Shown: piece by piece, positions 7,416 through 15,348 of the stretch
Layout: each line of letters begins with the position of its first letter
How positions within the stretch are numbered: position 1 is the first letter of the stretch
NCBI RefSeq assembly: GCF_004339525.1
Contig: NZ_SMGE01000001.1
Location: forward strand, 248,001-312,000
Source: Flavobacterium sp. 90
GTDB taxonomy: Bacteria > Bacteroidota > Bacteroidia > Flavobacteriales > Flavobacteriaceae
DNA: 64,000 nucleotides
Reading direction: 5' to 3'
The notes under the pieces: model-generated
The model's input: the letters and a program-made list of their open reading frames with translations, nothing else
Database searches by the model: none
Told to the model about the DNA's origin: nothing
Made by a program: the position numbers and the translations under genes

Positions 7416-9737
7416 ATGAAATATTCTACTGCGAAAACGTATCGTTTTCTATTTACAATCAGTTTTCTATTCACTGTTTTCAGCTCTTTTGCACAACAAA
7501 ACTTTGGAAAAATAAAAGGAACAATCACAACTTCTGACGGCGACGCTGCTGCTGGTGTAAATGTGATTCTTAAATCTTCAAAATATGGCACGACTACCAA
7601 TGATGATGGCAGTTTTGAATTGAACAGAGTACGAGCGAATACTTATACTTTACAAATATCTTTAACGGGCTACGAAACCACAGAACAAGTAGTTGTTGTT
7701 GCTGAAACAGAAACTTCAACTGTAAACTTGCAATTGAAGGTTTCGAACAAAGAATTACACGAAGTTGTTGTAAATGGTAAAAAAAGCATCTTATCTAAAA
7801 AAACAGATTATGTAGCGAGAATGCCTCTTAAAAATCTGGAAAATCCACAAGTTTACAATGTGATTCAGAAAGAACTTTTGCAGGAACAAATTTCGGTAGA
7901 CATTAGAAGTGCTGTTGTAAATGCACCCGGCGTTACTACAAAAATTTATCCTTCGGGAGGACTTGAAATTTCGTTTAGAGGATTTAGCACTGGTGTTAAT
8001 GCCCGAAACGGAATGGAAAACATGACGGGACGAAGCTCAATTTCTATCGATAATGCAGAACGTATTGAGGTTCTTAAAGGTCCTTCGGGAACTTTATTCG
8101 GATCGTCTGTATCGTCTTTTGGAGGTGTTGTTAATCTTGTGACCAAAAAACCTTTTGAAGGTAAAAAAACGGAGGTTTCTTATACTGGAGGAAGCTTCGG
8201 ATTAAATCGAATTGCACTTGATATCAATACTCCGTTAACGCCCGATAATAAAGTATTGTTTAGATTAAATACTTCTTTAAATACTGAAAAAAGCTTTTTA
8301 GATTATGGTTTTAATAAAACATTCCTGATTGCGCCAAGTCTTGTTTATAAAGCAACGGATAAACTAACCTTAAGTGTTGATACTGAAATCTACAGCGTAA
8401 ACAATACACGCCCAACTTACGGACGCTCATATGCTGCCGGAATTACAAACCCAACAGATCTGCAAATCGACTACAAAAAAAGCTTGTTTCACGATGATCT
8501 TGATGCTAAAACTTCATCGACTAAAGTTTTTGTTCAGGCAGAATATCAATTGGCAGATAATTGGAAATCTACAACGCTTTACTCTTTTATAGATGAAAAC
8601 GTAGATCGCAGTTATCAATATTACACAAAATGGAATTCGCCAACTGAAGTACTAAGAAGTGTGTCTCGTTTTGGACCAATTTCTAATCAATTTACGAATA
8701 TCCAAGAAAATATTAATGGTGAATTTTCTACCGGAAGCATCAAACACAAACTATTAGTAGGTGTAAATTACAGATTTTCAAAAGGTACTTTTAATTATGG
8801 TGCAACGCCGGTTTTGGATACTATTGATGTAACCAAACCTTTTGAGCCTATTCGAAAAAAACAAGTTGATGCAGCTTTATCTCAACTTACATATCCGACT
8901 CCGGACGAACAAATATTTAGTGTTTATGCTTCGGATGTGATTAGTTTCACGGATCGCTTATCTGCAATGTTGAGTCTTCGTTTGGATAACTTCGTTCAGA
9001 AAGATCTTGTAGATGTTCCGGGATATAACCAAACTGCTTTATCGCCAAAATTAGGTTTGGTTTATGAAGTGGTTAAAAATCAGGTCTCTTTATTTGGAAA
9101 TTATATGAATGGTTTCCAAAATTCAGGTCCGGTAAATCAGCCTGACGGAAGTTTGCTAATCTTAAAACCAGTTTATGCAAACCAATACGAAGGTGGAGTA
9201 AAAGTAGAAGCTTTCAATAAAAAATTAAGTACTACTTTAAGTTACTACAACATTACAATTGATAATGCTACAAGAACAACTCCTGACGGGTTTAGTGTTC
9301 AGGATGGTAAACAAGTAAGTAAAGGTTTTGATTTTGAATTTATTGCAAATCCTATCGAAGGCTTAAATGCCGTTGTTGGTTATGCTTATAATGATAATCG
9401 CATTGTAAAATCATCAGATGCTGCTATAGAAGGAAACAAAGCCAGCGGAGCTCCGGAGAATGTAGTTAATTTTTGGTTGTCTTATAAATTTCAAAACGTG
9501 TTAAAAGATTTCGGTCTTGGTTTTGGAGGAAATTATGTAGACAAACAATACAAATTTGAAGACGAAAGTTTCTATGCTCCTTCTTATTCTGTTTATAATG
9601 CAACTATATTTTATGATCAGCCAACCTGGAGACTTGGTGTTAAATTCAACAACATCAACAACAAAAAATACTGGGATTCTTATGGAATGGCTCAAACTCC
9701 ATCAAACATATTAGTAAATCTGACCTTGAAATTTTAA
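7416..9737 (+). CDS. TonB-dependent receptor with CarboxypepD_reg-like domain, siderophore type
   Basis: 773 residues. Signal peptide to about residue 27 (SSFAQQ). A CarboxypepD_reg-like beta-sandwich follows at about 32-115 (GKIKGTITTSDGDAAAGVNVIL), a common N-terminal addition in Bacteroidota receptors. The plug is at about 130-245, with GFSTGVNARNGM and LKGPSGTLFGSSVSSFGGVVNLVTKKPFE. A 22-strand-type barrel ends with the aromatic ILVNLTLKF. The plug motifs are those of siderophore receptors. It imports a ligand across the outer membrane using TonB energy. It has its own promoter and a hairpin terminator, so it is probably transcribed alone. The ligand is inferred only as an iron chelate. 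Confidence 0.85.
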   Translation: MKYSTAKTYRFLFTISFLFTVFSSFAQQNFGKIKGTITTSDGDAAAGVNVILKSSKYGTTTNDDGSFELNRVRANTYTLQISLTGYETTEQVVVVAETETSTVNLQLKVSNKELHEVVVNGKKSILSKKTDYVARMPLKNLENPQVYNVIQKELLQEQISVDIRSAVVNAPGVTTKIYPSGGLEISFRGFSTGVNARNGMENMTGRSSISIDNAERIEVLKGPSGTLFGSSVSSFGGVVNLVTKKPFEGKKTEVSYTGGSFGLNRIALDINTPLTPDNKVLFRLNTSLNTEKSFLDYGFNKTFLIAPSLVYKATDKLTLSVDTEIYSVNNTRPTYGRSYAAGITNPTDLQIDYKKSLFHDDLDAKTSSTKVFVQAEYQLADNWKSTTLYSFIDENVDRSYQYYTKWNSPTEVLRSVSRFGPISNQFTNIQENINGEFSTGSIKHKLLVGVNYRFSKGTFNYGATPVLDTIDVTKPFEPIRKKQVDAALSQLTYPTPDEQIFSVYASDVISFTDRLSAMLSLRLDNFVQKDLVDVPGYNQTALSPKLGLVYEVVKNQVSLFGNYMNGFQNSGPVNQPDGSLLILKPVYANQYEGGVKVEAFNKKLSTTLSYYNITIDNATRTTPDGFSVQDGKQVSKGFDFEFIANPIEGLNAVVGYAYNDNRIVKSSDAAIEGNKASGAPENVVNFWLSYKFQNVLKDFGLGFGGNYVDKQYKFEDESFYAPSYSVYNATIFYDQPTWRLGVKFNNINNKKYWDSYGMAQTPSNILVNLTLKF

Positions 9738-9753
9738 GTAAAAGTCTTTTATC

Positions 9754-9784
9754 AAAAACACCTCAACTCATGAGGTGTTTTTTT
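9754..9784 (+). terminator. Rho-independent terminator after the first TonB receptor
   Basis: A 12-bp perfect stem (AAAAACACCTCA with TGAGGTGTTTTT) and a 5-base loop (9766-9770) end in a T-run. Confidence 0.85.
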
Positions 9785-9940
9785 ATAGAATTCATTTTTT
9801 TTTCCACAAAAAAGAAATCAGCATTAAAACTCCAAAACCTGAGTTTAATCTTTGTCGAGTTCTTGTGAAGATTTCTTCTTGCAAGGAAATGATTAAGATT
9901 GTAATTAACTACTATAAAATTCTACAAACTTTAAATTATT

Positions 9941-9975
9941 TTATTTTTAATTAATCTAAATAAGACTTAAGTTTG
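9941..9975 (+). promoter_or_regulatory. Operator-like dyad copy 2 and -7 box of the DUF4198 gene
   Basis: The 23-bp dyad at 9941-9963 reads TTATTTTTAAT, T, AATCTAAATAA, and 8 of 11 half-site pairs are symmetric. A TAAGTTTG -7 box lies at 9968-9975; the matching -33 position is only weakly TTTG-like. The dyad therefore overlaps the -33 region and spacer of this promoter. Confidence 0.55.
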
Positions 9976-10014
9976 TAAAAATAATAATATTCACAAAAAT
10001 TTAAACTTCATCTT

Positions 10015-10740
10015 ATGAAATCTAAAACTTTAAAATCAATAACGTTTTTATTTTTAATGTTGGTTGCAAGTCCTGCAATATTCGCACACGCACTTTGGAT
10101 CGAAACTAAAGCAACGGGAACTAAAGGAAAAGCACAGGAAATTTCAGTTTTCTTTGGAGAATTTTCAGATAATGATATTACGCCTTCTGCAAAATGGTTT
10201 TCTGATTTAAAGGATTTTTCGTTGGTTGTAATCAGTCCTTCAAAAAAAGAAATTAAACTTTCGGCGACAGCTTTAGAAAACAAATATCAGGCATTTTTTA
10301 CACCAGATGAAGACGGGGTTTATACTGTGGTAATGCATCATACTGTAAAAGATGTTTATGGAACTATGAAACTGGATTACAACTCAAGCGCAACTGTTTT
10401 GGTTGGTAATGCTGCAAAAGGAAATGAAGCTGCTGCAAACTCAAACATTATAAGTGTATTTGCTAAAGATGTAGCAACTGCAAAACAAAAAGCGACGATT
10501 AATGTTAATGCTTTGTACGAAGGTGCTTCTGCAAAAAAACAAAAAATAAAAGTAATTGCTCCAAATGGCTGGGAGAAAGAATTATGGAGTAATGACAAAG
10601 GCGAAATCTCTTTTTCTCCACTTTGGTCAGGGAATTACATGGTAGAATTTGCTTATACAGAAAAAGCTGCCGGAGAACATAACGGTAAAAAATATGACGA
10701 AATCTGGAAAATGGCAACTTATTTAATTTCAGTAAAATAA
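10015..10740 (+). CDS. DUF4198-domain secreted protein
   Basis: 241 residues with a signal peptide to about residue 24 (ASPAIFAHA). The mature N-terminus HALWIETKATGTKGK and the beta-rich body (VYTVVMHHTVKD, APNGWEKELWS) fit the DUF4198 family: periplasmic proteins often next to TonB-dependent receptors, with proposed roles in metal uptake. His-rich points (HALW, MHHTVK, EHNGKK) could bind metal, which is inference. It sits between two siderophore-type receptors and shares their upstream 23-bp dyad, so co-regulation is likely. It has its own terminator. Confidence 0.75.
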   Translation: MKSKTLKSITFLFLMLVASPAIFAHALWIETKATGTKGKAQEISVFFGEFSDNDITPSAKWFSDLKDFSLVVISPSKKEIKLSATALENKYQAFFTPDEDGVYTVVMHHTVKDVYGTMKLDYNSSATVLVGNAAKGNEAAANSNIISVFAKDVATAKQKATINVNALYEGASAKKQKIKVIAPNGWEKELWSNDKGEISFSPLWSGNYMVEFAYTEKAAGEHNGKKYDEIWKMATYLISVK

Positions 10741-10774
10741 CACTTCTATATCTTACATAAAGTAGATCTTAATG

Positions 10775-10805
10775 AAACCTTGTTCTTTTGAGTAAGGTTT
10801 TTTTT
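10775..10805 (+). terminator. Hairpin terminator after the DUF4198 gene
   Basis: AAACCTT (10775-10781) pairs with AAGGTTT (10794-10800) and is followed by a T-run. Confidence 0.65.
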
Positions 10806-10938
10806 ATGTTCCAAAAATTGAAAATCATAAAATTTGATCTCAAATTTCAGCCAAACATTTAAATCACAAAACCAAATAATTAAGACAATCTTAAGAAAGA
10901 ACTAAGGAAAATTTAAGCGCTTAAATCTCTCTAAAAAT

Positions 10939-10970
10939 TTTGTTAAAACATTAATGTGCCCTTATATTTG
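10939..10970 (+). promoter_or_regulatory. Bacteroidota-type promoter of the second TonB receptor
   Basis: TTTG (10939-10942), a 20-base spacer and TATATTTG (10963-10970) give a full match to the consensus, 35 bases before the ATG at 11006. Confidence 0.78.
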
Positions 10971-10977
10971 CAAAAAA

Positions 10978-11000
10978 TTATTTTTATTAAATCTAAATAA
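10978..11000 (+). promoter_or_regulatory. Operator-like 23-bp dyad, copy 3
   Basis: TTATTTTTATT, A, AATCTAAATAA. Nine of eleven half-site pairs are symmetric, the best of the three copies. It begins eight bases after the -7 box and ends five bases before the start codon, a position that would block transcription or translation initiation if bound. Confidence 0.6.
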
Positions 11001-11005
11001 GCATC

Positions 11006-13270
11006 ATGAAATATAATTTACTACTTGCTTTATCTTTTATAAGTTTTGCGTCTTATAGTCAAAACTACACAAGCACAGAAAGCGGTTCGACGGTAAATGA
11101 TACTGTAAAAAATAAAAAAGGAGAAATTCTTAATGAGGTTTTAATTACTGCAAATAAACCTAAGAAACCTATTGAAGCGGCTCGTTCAGGAATCAAAGTA
11201 ATGGATTTGCCACAAAGCGTTCAGATTATTGGAAGCGAAATAATTGAGCAACAACAAGCAATAAGATTAAGTGAAGTTGTAAAAAACCTTAATGGTGTTT
11301 ATGTATCATCTGCTCGTGGTGGCGCTCAGGAATCATTCTTTTCAAGAGGTTATGATATGTCAGCAAATAATATGTTCAAAAACGGATTTCGCTTTAATAG
11401 TGGTTCAATTCCTGAAGTTTCATCTTTAGAAAAAGTTGAATTTTTGAAAGGAAGTGCAGCTCTTCTATACGGAAACGTTAATCCTGGAGGAATCCTTAAC
11501 ATGGTTACAAAAACACCTAAATTTACTCGTGGTGGAGAAGTTTCAATGCAAATGGGAAGTTTCGCTTATTACAAACCGTCAATTGACTTTTACGGACCTT
11601 TAAACAAATATATCGCTTATCGTTTTACAGGTTCTTATGAGAACTCTGAAAGTTTTAGAGATGTTGTTAAAAACGAACGTATCTATTTTAATCCTTCTTT
11701 CCTTTTTAATGTATCTCCTAAAACGCAAATTACAGTACAAGGAGATTATTTGAGTGCTGACTGGACTCCGGATTTTGGAACTGGAATTATTGGAAAAGAA
11801 ATTGTAAATGTGCCACGTAATACTTTTTTTGGAGCACTTTGGTCAAACGGAAATACAAGATCATCAAGTGCATCTGTATTGGTAAATCACAATATTAGCG
11901 AAAACTGGAAACTGAATTTTAATTCTTCTTTTCAAAATTACGACAGAACTTCTAAGTCAACAGCTCAATTATCAACTGTAGATGCAAATGGTAATTGGAC
12001 AAGACCTTTGGTTCAAAATCAAAACTTAGAAAAAATATTTGGAGATCAATTAAGCTTGCAAGGAACATTTAAAACAGGAAGTATCAAACACCAGTTATTT
12101 ACAGGGGTTGATTATGAAAACTCTTATGCAACGGCTTATACTTACGGGTTTTTTACCTCTCCAACTTCTACAACAGTTGCAACTTATGACACTATAAATC
12201 TTTATACTTTTGATCCTAAAAATCAAAGAACTGATGAACCAAATTCAAGAATTACAGCAATTGCAAATACAGATACAGAACGTTTTGGTGCTTATGCACA
12301 GGATTTGATTTCGTTTACAGATCAAATTAAACTTTTGGCAGGTATTCGTTGGTCTTGGCAACAATCGCAGGTAATTACAGATACTTACAACGTAAATCCA
12401 AGCACTGTAACTACTGTAGAAGCTGCAAAACGTATTGATAAAGCTTTCTCTCCAAAATTAGGATTGATTTATCAGCCAACAAGAAATACGTCTTTATTTG
12501 CAAGTTACTCAAACTCTTTTACACCAAATACCGGACTTACAGTTGATGGAAATATTTTAGAATCATCAATCATTGATCAATATGAAGCTGGTATCAAAAA
12601 AGATTTCTTTAGAGGTTTGTTAAGTACAAACGTTACGGTTTATCAAATCACAAATAGCAATTTAGCTCAAACTGCACCTTATCAAGCTGATGGTGTTACT
12701 CCAAACGCAAATACAAACATTAAAATGTTAGGTGGAGCTACAAAAAGTAAAGGTGTCGAAGTTGATATCACCGCAACTCCGGTTGAAGGTTTAAATATTA
12801 ATGCTGGTTACAGTTATAATGATATGCGTTACACTAAAACTTCAGGAACAAACGGAAGTTTTATAGAAGGAGATCGTGTAGCAAGAACGCCAAGAAACAC
12901 AGCCAACTTAAGCTTTTTCTATAAATTACCAAGCGGATTATTTAAAGGAGTTACATTTGGAGCTATCGGAAATTATATCGGAAACCGTTTAGCAGGATGG
13001 AATGACGATTACCTTTGGACAGCAGTTAAACCAACACCTACTAATCCAAAACCTGATCCGGCTTACACTATATCTATCAGAGATCGTGATATTCCGTTAG
13101 AAGGATATGTAACTGTAGATGTTTCTGCAGGTTATGAATGGAGAAAATTCTCAATCTTATGTAAATTATCAAACATTACAAATGAGTTAAATTATACTGT
13201 TCACGAAAATTACAGTACAAATCCAATCGCGCCTCGTCAAATCTTGACAAGCTTAAGATACAAATTCTAA
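11006..13270 (+). CDS. TonB-dependent siderophore receptor
   Basis: 754 residues. Signal peptide to about residue 18 (ASYSQN). No CarboxypepD_reg domain is present, unlike the receptor at 7416. The plug starts with LPQSVQIIGSEIIEQQ (about 68-83) and contains FFSRGYDMSANNMFKNGFR, VEFLKGSAALLYGNVNPGG and MVTKTPKF, all typical of FhuA/FhuE-type siderophore receptors. The barrel ends APRQILTSLRYKF with a terminal aromatic. It transports an iron-siderophore or similar chelate across the outer membrane. It has its own promoter, operator-like dyad and terminator. The exact ligand is not predictable. Confidence 0.87.
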   Translation: MKYNLLLALSFISFASYSQNYTSTESGSTVNDTVKNKKGEILNEVLITANKPKKPIEAARSGIKVMDLPQSVQIIGSEIIEQQQAIRLSEVVKNLNGVYVSSARGGAQESFFSRGYDMSANNMFKNGFRFNSGSIPEVSSLEKVEFLKGSAALLYGNVNPGGILNMVTKTPKFTRGGEVSMQMGSFAYYKPSIDFYGPLNKYIAYRFTGSYENSESFRDVVKNERIYFNPSFLFNVSPKTQITVQGDYLSADWTPDFGTGIIGKEIVNVPRNTFFGALWSNGNTRSSSASVLVNHNISENWKLNFNSSFQNYDRTSKSTAQLSTVDANGNWTRPLVQNQNLEKIFGDQLSLQGTFKTGSIKHQLFTGVDYENSYATAYTYGFFTSPTSTTVATYDTINLYTFDPKNQRTDEPNSRITAIANTDTERFGAYAQDLISFTDQIKLLAGIRWSWQQSQVITDTYNVNPSTVTTVEAAKRIDKAFSPKLGLIYQPTRNTSLFASYSNSFTPNTGLTVDGNILESSIIDQYEAGIKKDFFRGLLSTNVTVYQITNSNLAQTAPYQADGVTPNANTNIKMLGGATKSKGVEVDITATPVEGLNINAGYSYNDMRYTKTSGTNGSFIEGDRVARTPRNTANLSFFYKLPSGLFKGVTFGAIGNYIGNRLAGWNDDYLWTAVKPTPTNPKPDPAYTISIRDRDIPLEGYVTVDVSAGYEWRKFSILCKLSNITNELNYTVHENYSTNPIAPRQILTSLRYKF

Positions 13271-13349
13271 AAAAAATTGAATTAGTTTAGATCGCCAAAG
13301 CTTTTTCTGCAACTTTCATTCTTGAAAAGTAGAAGTTTTGATCTTCAAG

Positions 13350-13380
13350 AAACCTCATTTAGCAATAAATGAGGTTTTTT
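13350..13380 (+). terminator. Terminator after the siderophore receptor
   Basis: AAACCTCATTT (13350-13360) and AAATGAGGTTT (13367-13377) form an 11-bp perfect stem with a 6-base loop and T-run. Confidence 0.85.
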
Positions 13381-13461
13381 GTTTTCACAAAAGAAAGTGT
13401 TCTAATTATAGTACTTTTGTCGGGTAAATACTTTCTATCTCATTAAAATAAAATTCTAAAC

Positions 13462-14775
13462 ATGTCAGATTCCAGAAAAAACCAATTACAAAAAAGTCTC
13501 GGATTAAGTTTTAATATCGCTGTTTTGATTGGAGGAACAATTGGAGTTGGAATTTTAAGAACTCCCGGATCAATTGCATCCCTGTTAGACAATTACTGGC
13601 TTATTATTGCATCGTGGCTTTTTGGCGGATTATTTGTCTTAATTGGTGCAAATTCTTATGCAGAACTAGCTACAATGCTTCCCAAAGCCGGAGGATCTTA
13701 CAATTATATCAAAAGAGCTTTTGGCAATTATGCAGGATTTCTTTCCGGCTGGTTTGATTATATTACCAATGCTATTCCGCCTGCTTTTTATTGTATTGTA
13801 ATAAGTGAATATATTATAATTCTGTTTCCAGATCTTAAAAACTATTCGACAGAAATGGCAATTTCTCTCTTAATTGCCTTTGTTTTATTGCATGTAAGCG
13901 GCGTAAAAAACGGAAGCACAATCCAGCAAATTACCAGTTTCTTAAAAGTGATTTGCTTCTTTGCTTTAGTCGTTGCGTGTTTTATGTATTCAGGCGTAAA
14001 ATTGGCTCCAATTCCAAAAGACAATACAGCGGTTCAAATTGGTTTATTATTTGGATTTTTCAAATCACTTCAACTTATCATCGGAACTTATAACGGCTGG
14101 AATAGCGTTTGCTTTTTTGCCGAAGAAAATGATGATCCAGGCAAGAATATTCCAAAGTCACTATATAGCGGTGTTCTACTGGTAATCTCAATTTATATTT
14201 TAATAAACGTTGCTTTCTTTTATGTTTTGCCTGTAGAAAATGTTGCAAAATCAAATTTGGCTGCAGCCGATGTTGCCAATATAATCTTCGGAAAAAACGG
14301 CGCAATTATCGTTACCGTAATTTCTATTTTCTCTTTGATTAGTATTCTGAATGCTTTTATGATGATTCCTCCAAGAATTCTATACGGATTAAGCCGCGAT
14401 GGTTTTTTTATCGAAAAAGGAACAACTGTAAACAAAGGCGGAACTCCAATTGTGGCACTTTTAGTTTCATCATTATTCAGCTTATTTCTAATTTGTATTG
14501 GTTCATTTGAAGTCCTGTTTTCATTTGCAGCCTTCACTTCGATTATCGTTTGGGGATTAGCTTATTGTTCTCTTATAAAACTAAGAAAATCAGAACCGGA
14601 TTTACCAAGACCTTATCGTTCTGCTTGGTATCCTTGGACAACTATTATTGCAATTGTAGCTTCTTTAGCCTTATTAATAGGTTTTATATTTAGTGATCCT
14701 AAAAGCTTTATCATTATTCTTGGTATTACTTTGATTTCTTATCCTTTGTTTTTGGTTTTGAAAAAAAGGAAGTAA
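13462..14775 (+). CDS. APC-family amino-acid permease
   Basis: 437 residues with about twelve membrane segments. TM1 carries the unwound GGTIGVGILRTPG motif (about 21-33) that binds the substrate amino group in APC transporters. The segment MLPKAGGSYNYIKRAFG is also characteristic. The loop FAEENDDPGKNIPKSL after TM6 matches the conserved E..NP.k.iP segment. It likely imports or exchanges an amino acid at the inner membrane; specificity is unknown. A TACTTTTG box lies at 13412-13419 without a clear -33 partner. The gene is followed by a long inverted repeat and no close downstream gene. Confidence 0.85.
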   Translation: MSDSRKNQLQKSLGLSFNIAVLIGGTIGVGILRTPGSIASLLDNYWLIIASWLFGGLFVLIGANSYAELATMLPKAGGSYNYIKRAFGNYAGFLSGWFDYITNAIPPAFYCIVISEYIIILFPDLKNYSTEMAISLLIAFVLLHVSGVKNGSTIQQITSFLKVICFFALVVACFMYSGVKLAPIPKDNTAVQIGLLFGFFKSLQLIIGTYNGWNSVCFFAEENDDPGKNIPKSLYSGVLLVISIYILINVAFFYVLPVENVAKSNLAAADVANIIFGKNGAIIVTVISIFSLISILNAFMMIPPRILYGLSRDGFFIEKGTTVNKGGTPIVALLVSSLFSLFLICIGSFEVLFSFAAFTSIIVWGLAYCSLIKLRKSEPDLPRPYRSAWYPWTTIIAIVASLALLIGFIFSDPKSFIIILGITLISYPLFLVLKKRK

Positions 14776-14781
14776 CACCTA

Positions 14782-15295
14782 TTTTGTCATTTCGAAGAAG
14801 GAGACTCGAGCGATAGCGAACAGATGAAGTAAATCTTCGCGAGAAATTCGAGAAAGATTCGCGACAATATAGAACGCGGATGACGCGGATTCGCTTTGCG
14901 AAAACGCAGATTAAAACGGATTTTATTAATTCAATCTTGTCATTTCTTTTTAATCGAAATAACAAAACCTTTATCCTTAATAAATCTCAGAACTGTGCCA
15001 TTGCTGGAGATTTGTTCATCATAACGTTCCAGAGGAACAAATTATATTGTAGGGATGGATTTCAATCCATCCTTCGCAATCAAAATCGTCAATCTTTGTC
15101 GCGTTATATGTGTGATTTCTCCTTTCAGTCGAAATGACAAGATTGAACTAAAATCCGTTTTAATCTGCGTTTTCGCAAAGCGAATCCGCGTCATCCGCGT
15201 TCTATATTGTCACGAATCTTTCTCGAATTTCTCGCGAAGATTTACTTCATCTGTTCGCTATCGCTCGGGTCTCCTTTCAATCAAAATAACAAAAT
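14782..15295. repeat. Large inverted repeat element, arms about 165 bp
   Basis: Arms at 14782-14946 and 15131-15295 are near-perfect reverse complements. Each contains TCTCGCGAA/TTCGCGAGA, an ATCCGCGTCATCCGCGTT block and an AAAACGCAGATTAAAACGG block. The 184-base centre holds a small hairpin at about 15053-15074 (GGATGGATTTCAATCCATCC). Two short ORFs encoding the same ~40-residue peptide are products of the symmetry, not genes. The element fills the whole spacer between the permease and valS. Confidence 0.85.
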
Positions 15296-15298
15296 AAA

Positions 15299-15324
15299 AA
15301 AAGCTGTCCATTTGGACAGCTTTT
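15299..15324. terminator. Bidirectional terminator next to valS
   Basis: AAAAGCTGTCCA pairs with TGGACAGCTTTT, flanked by A-run and T-run, so it can act on both strands. It lies 25 bases beyond the valS stop. Confidence 0.85.
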
Positions 15325-15348
15325 ATATTTAAAAAATAAATCTGATTC

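Noticed and set aside
7158-11005. Cobalamin riboswitch upstream of the TonB receptors
   Set aside because: Spacers are under 280 bases, very AT-rich and lack B12-box-like GC-rich stems; the promoter-to-start distances are too short.
14726-15297. Two short ORFs (14726-14965 minus; 15055-15297 plus) coding for the same ~40-residue peptide
   Set aside because: They are the same DNA in the two arms of the inverted repeat. No signal, promoter or family match; one overlaps the end of the permease gene.
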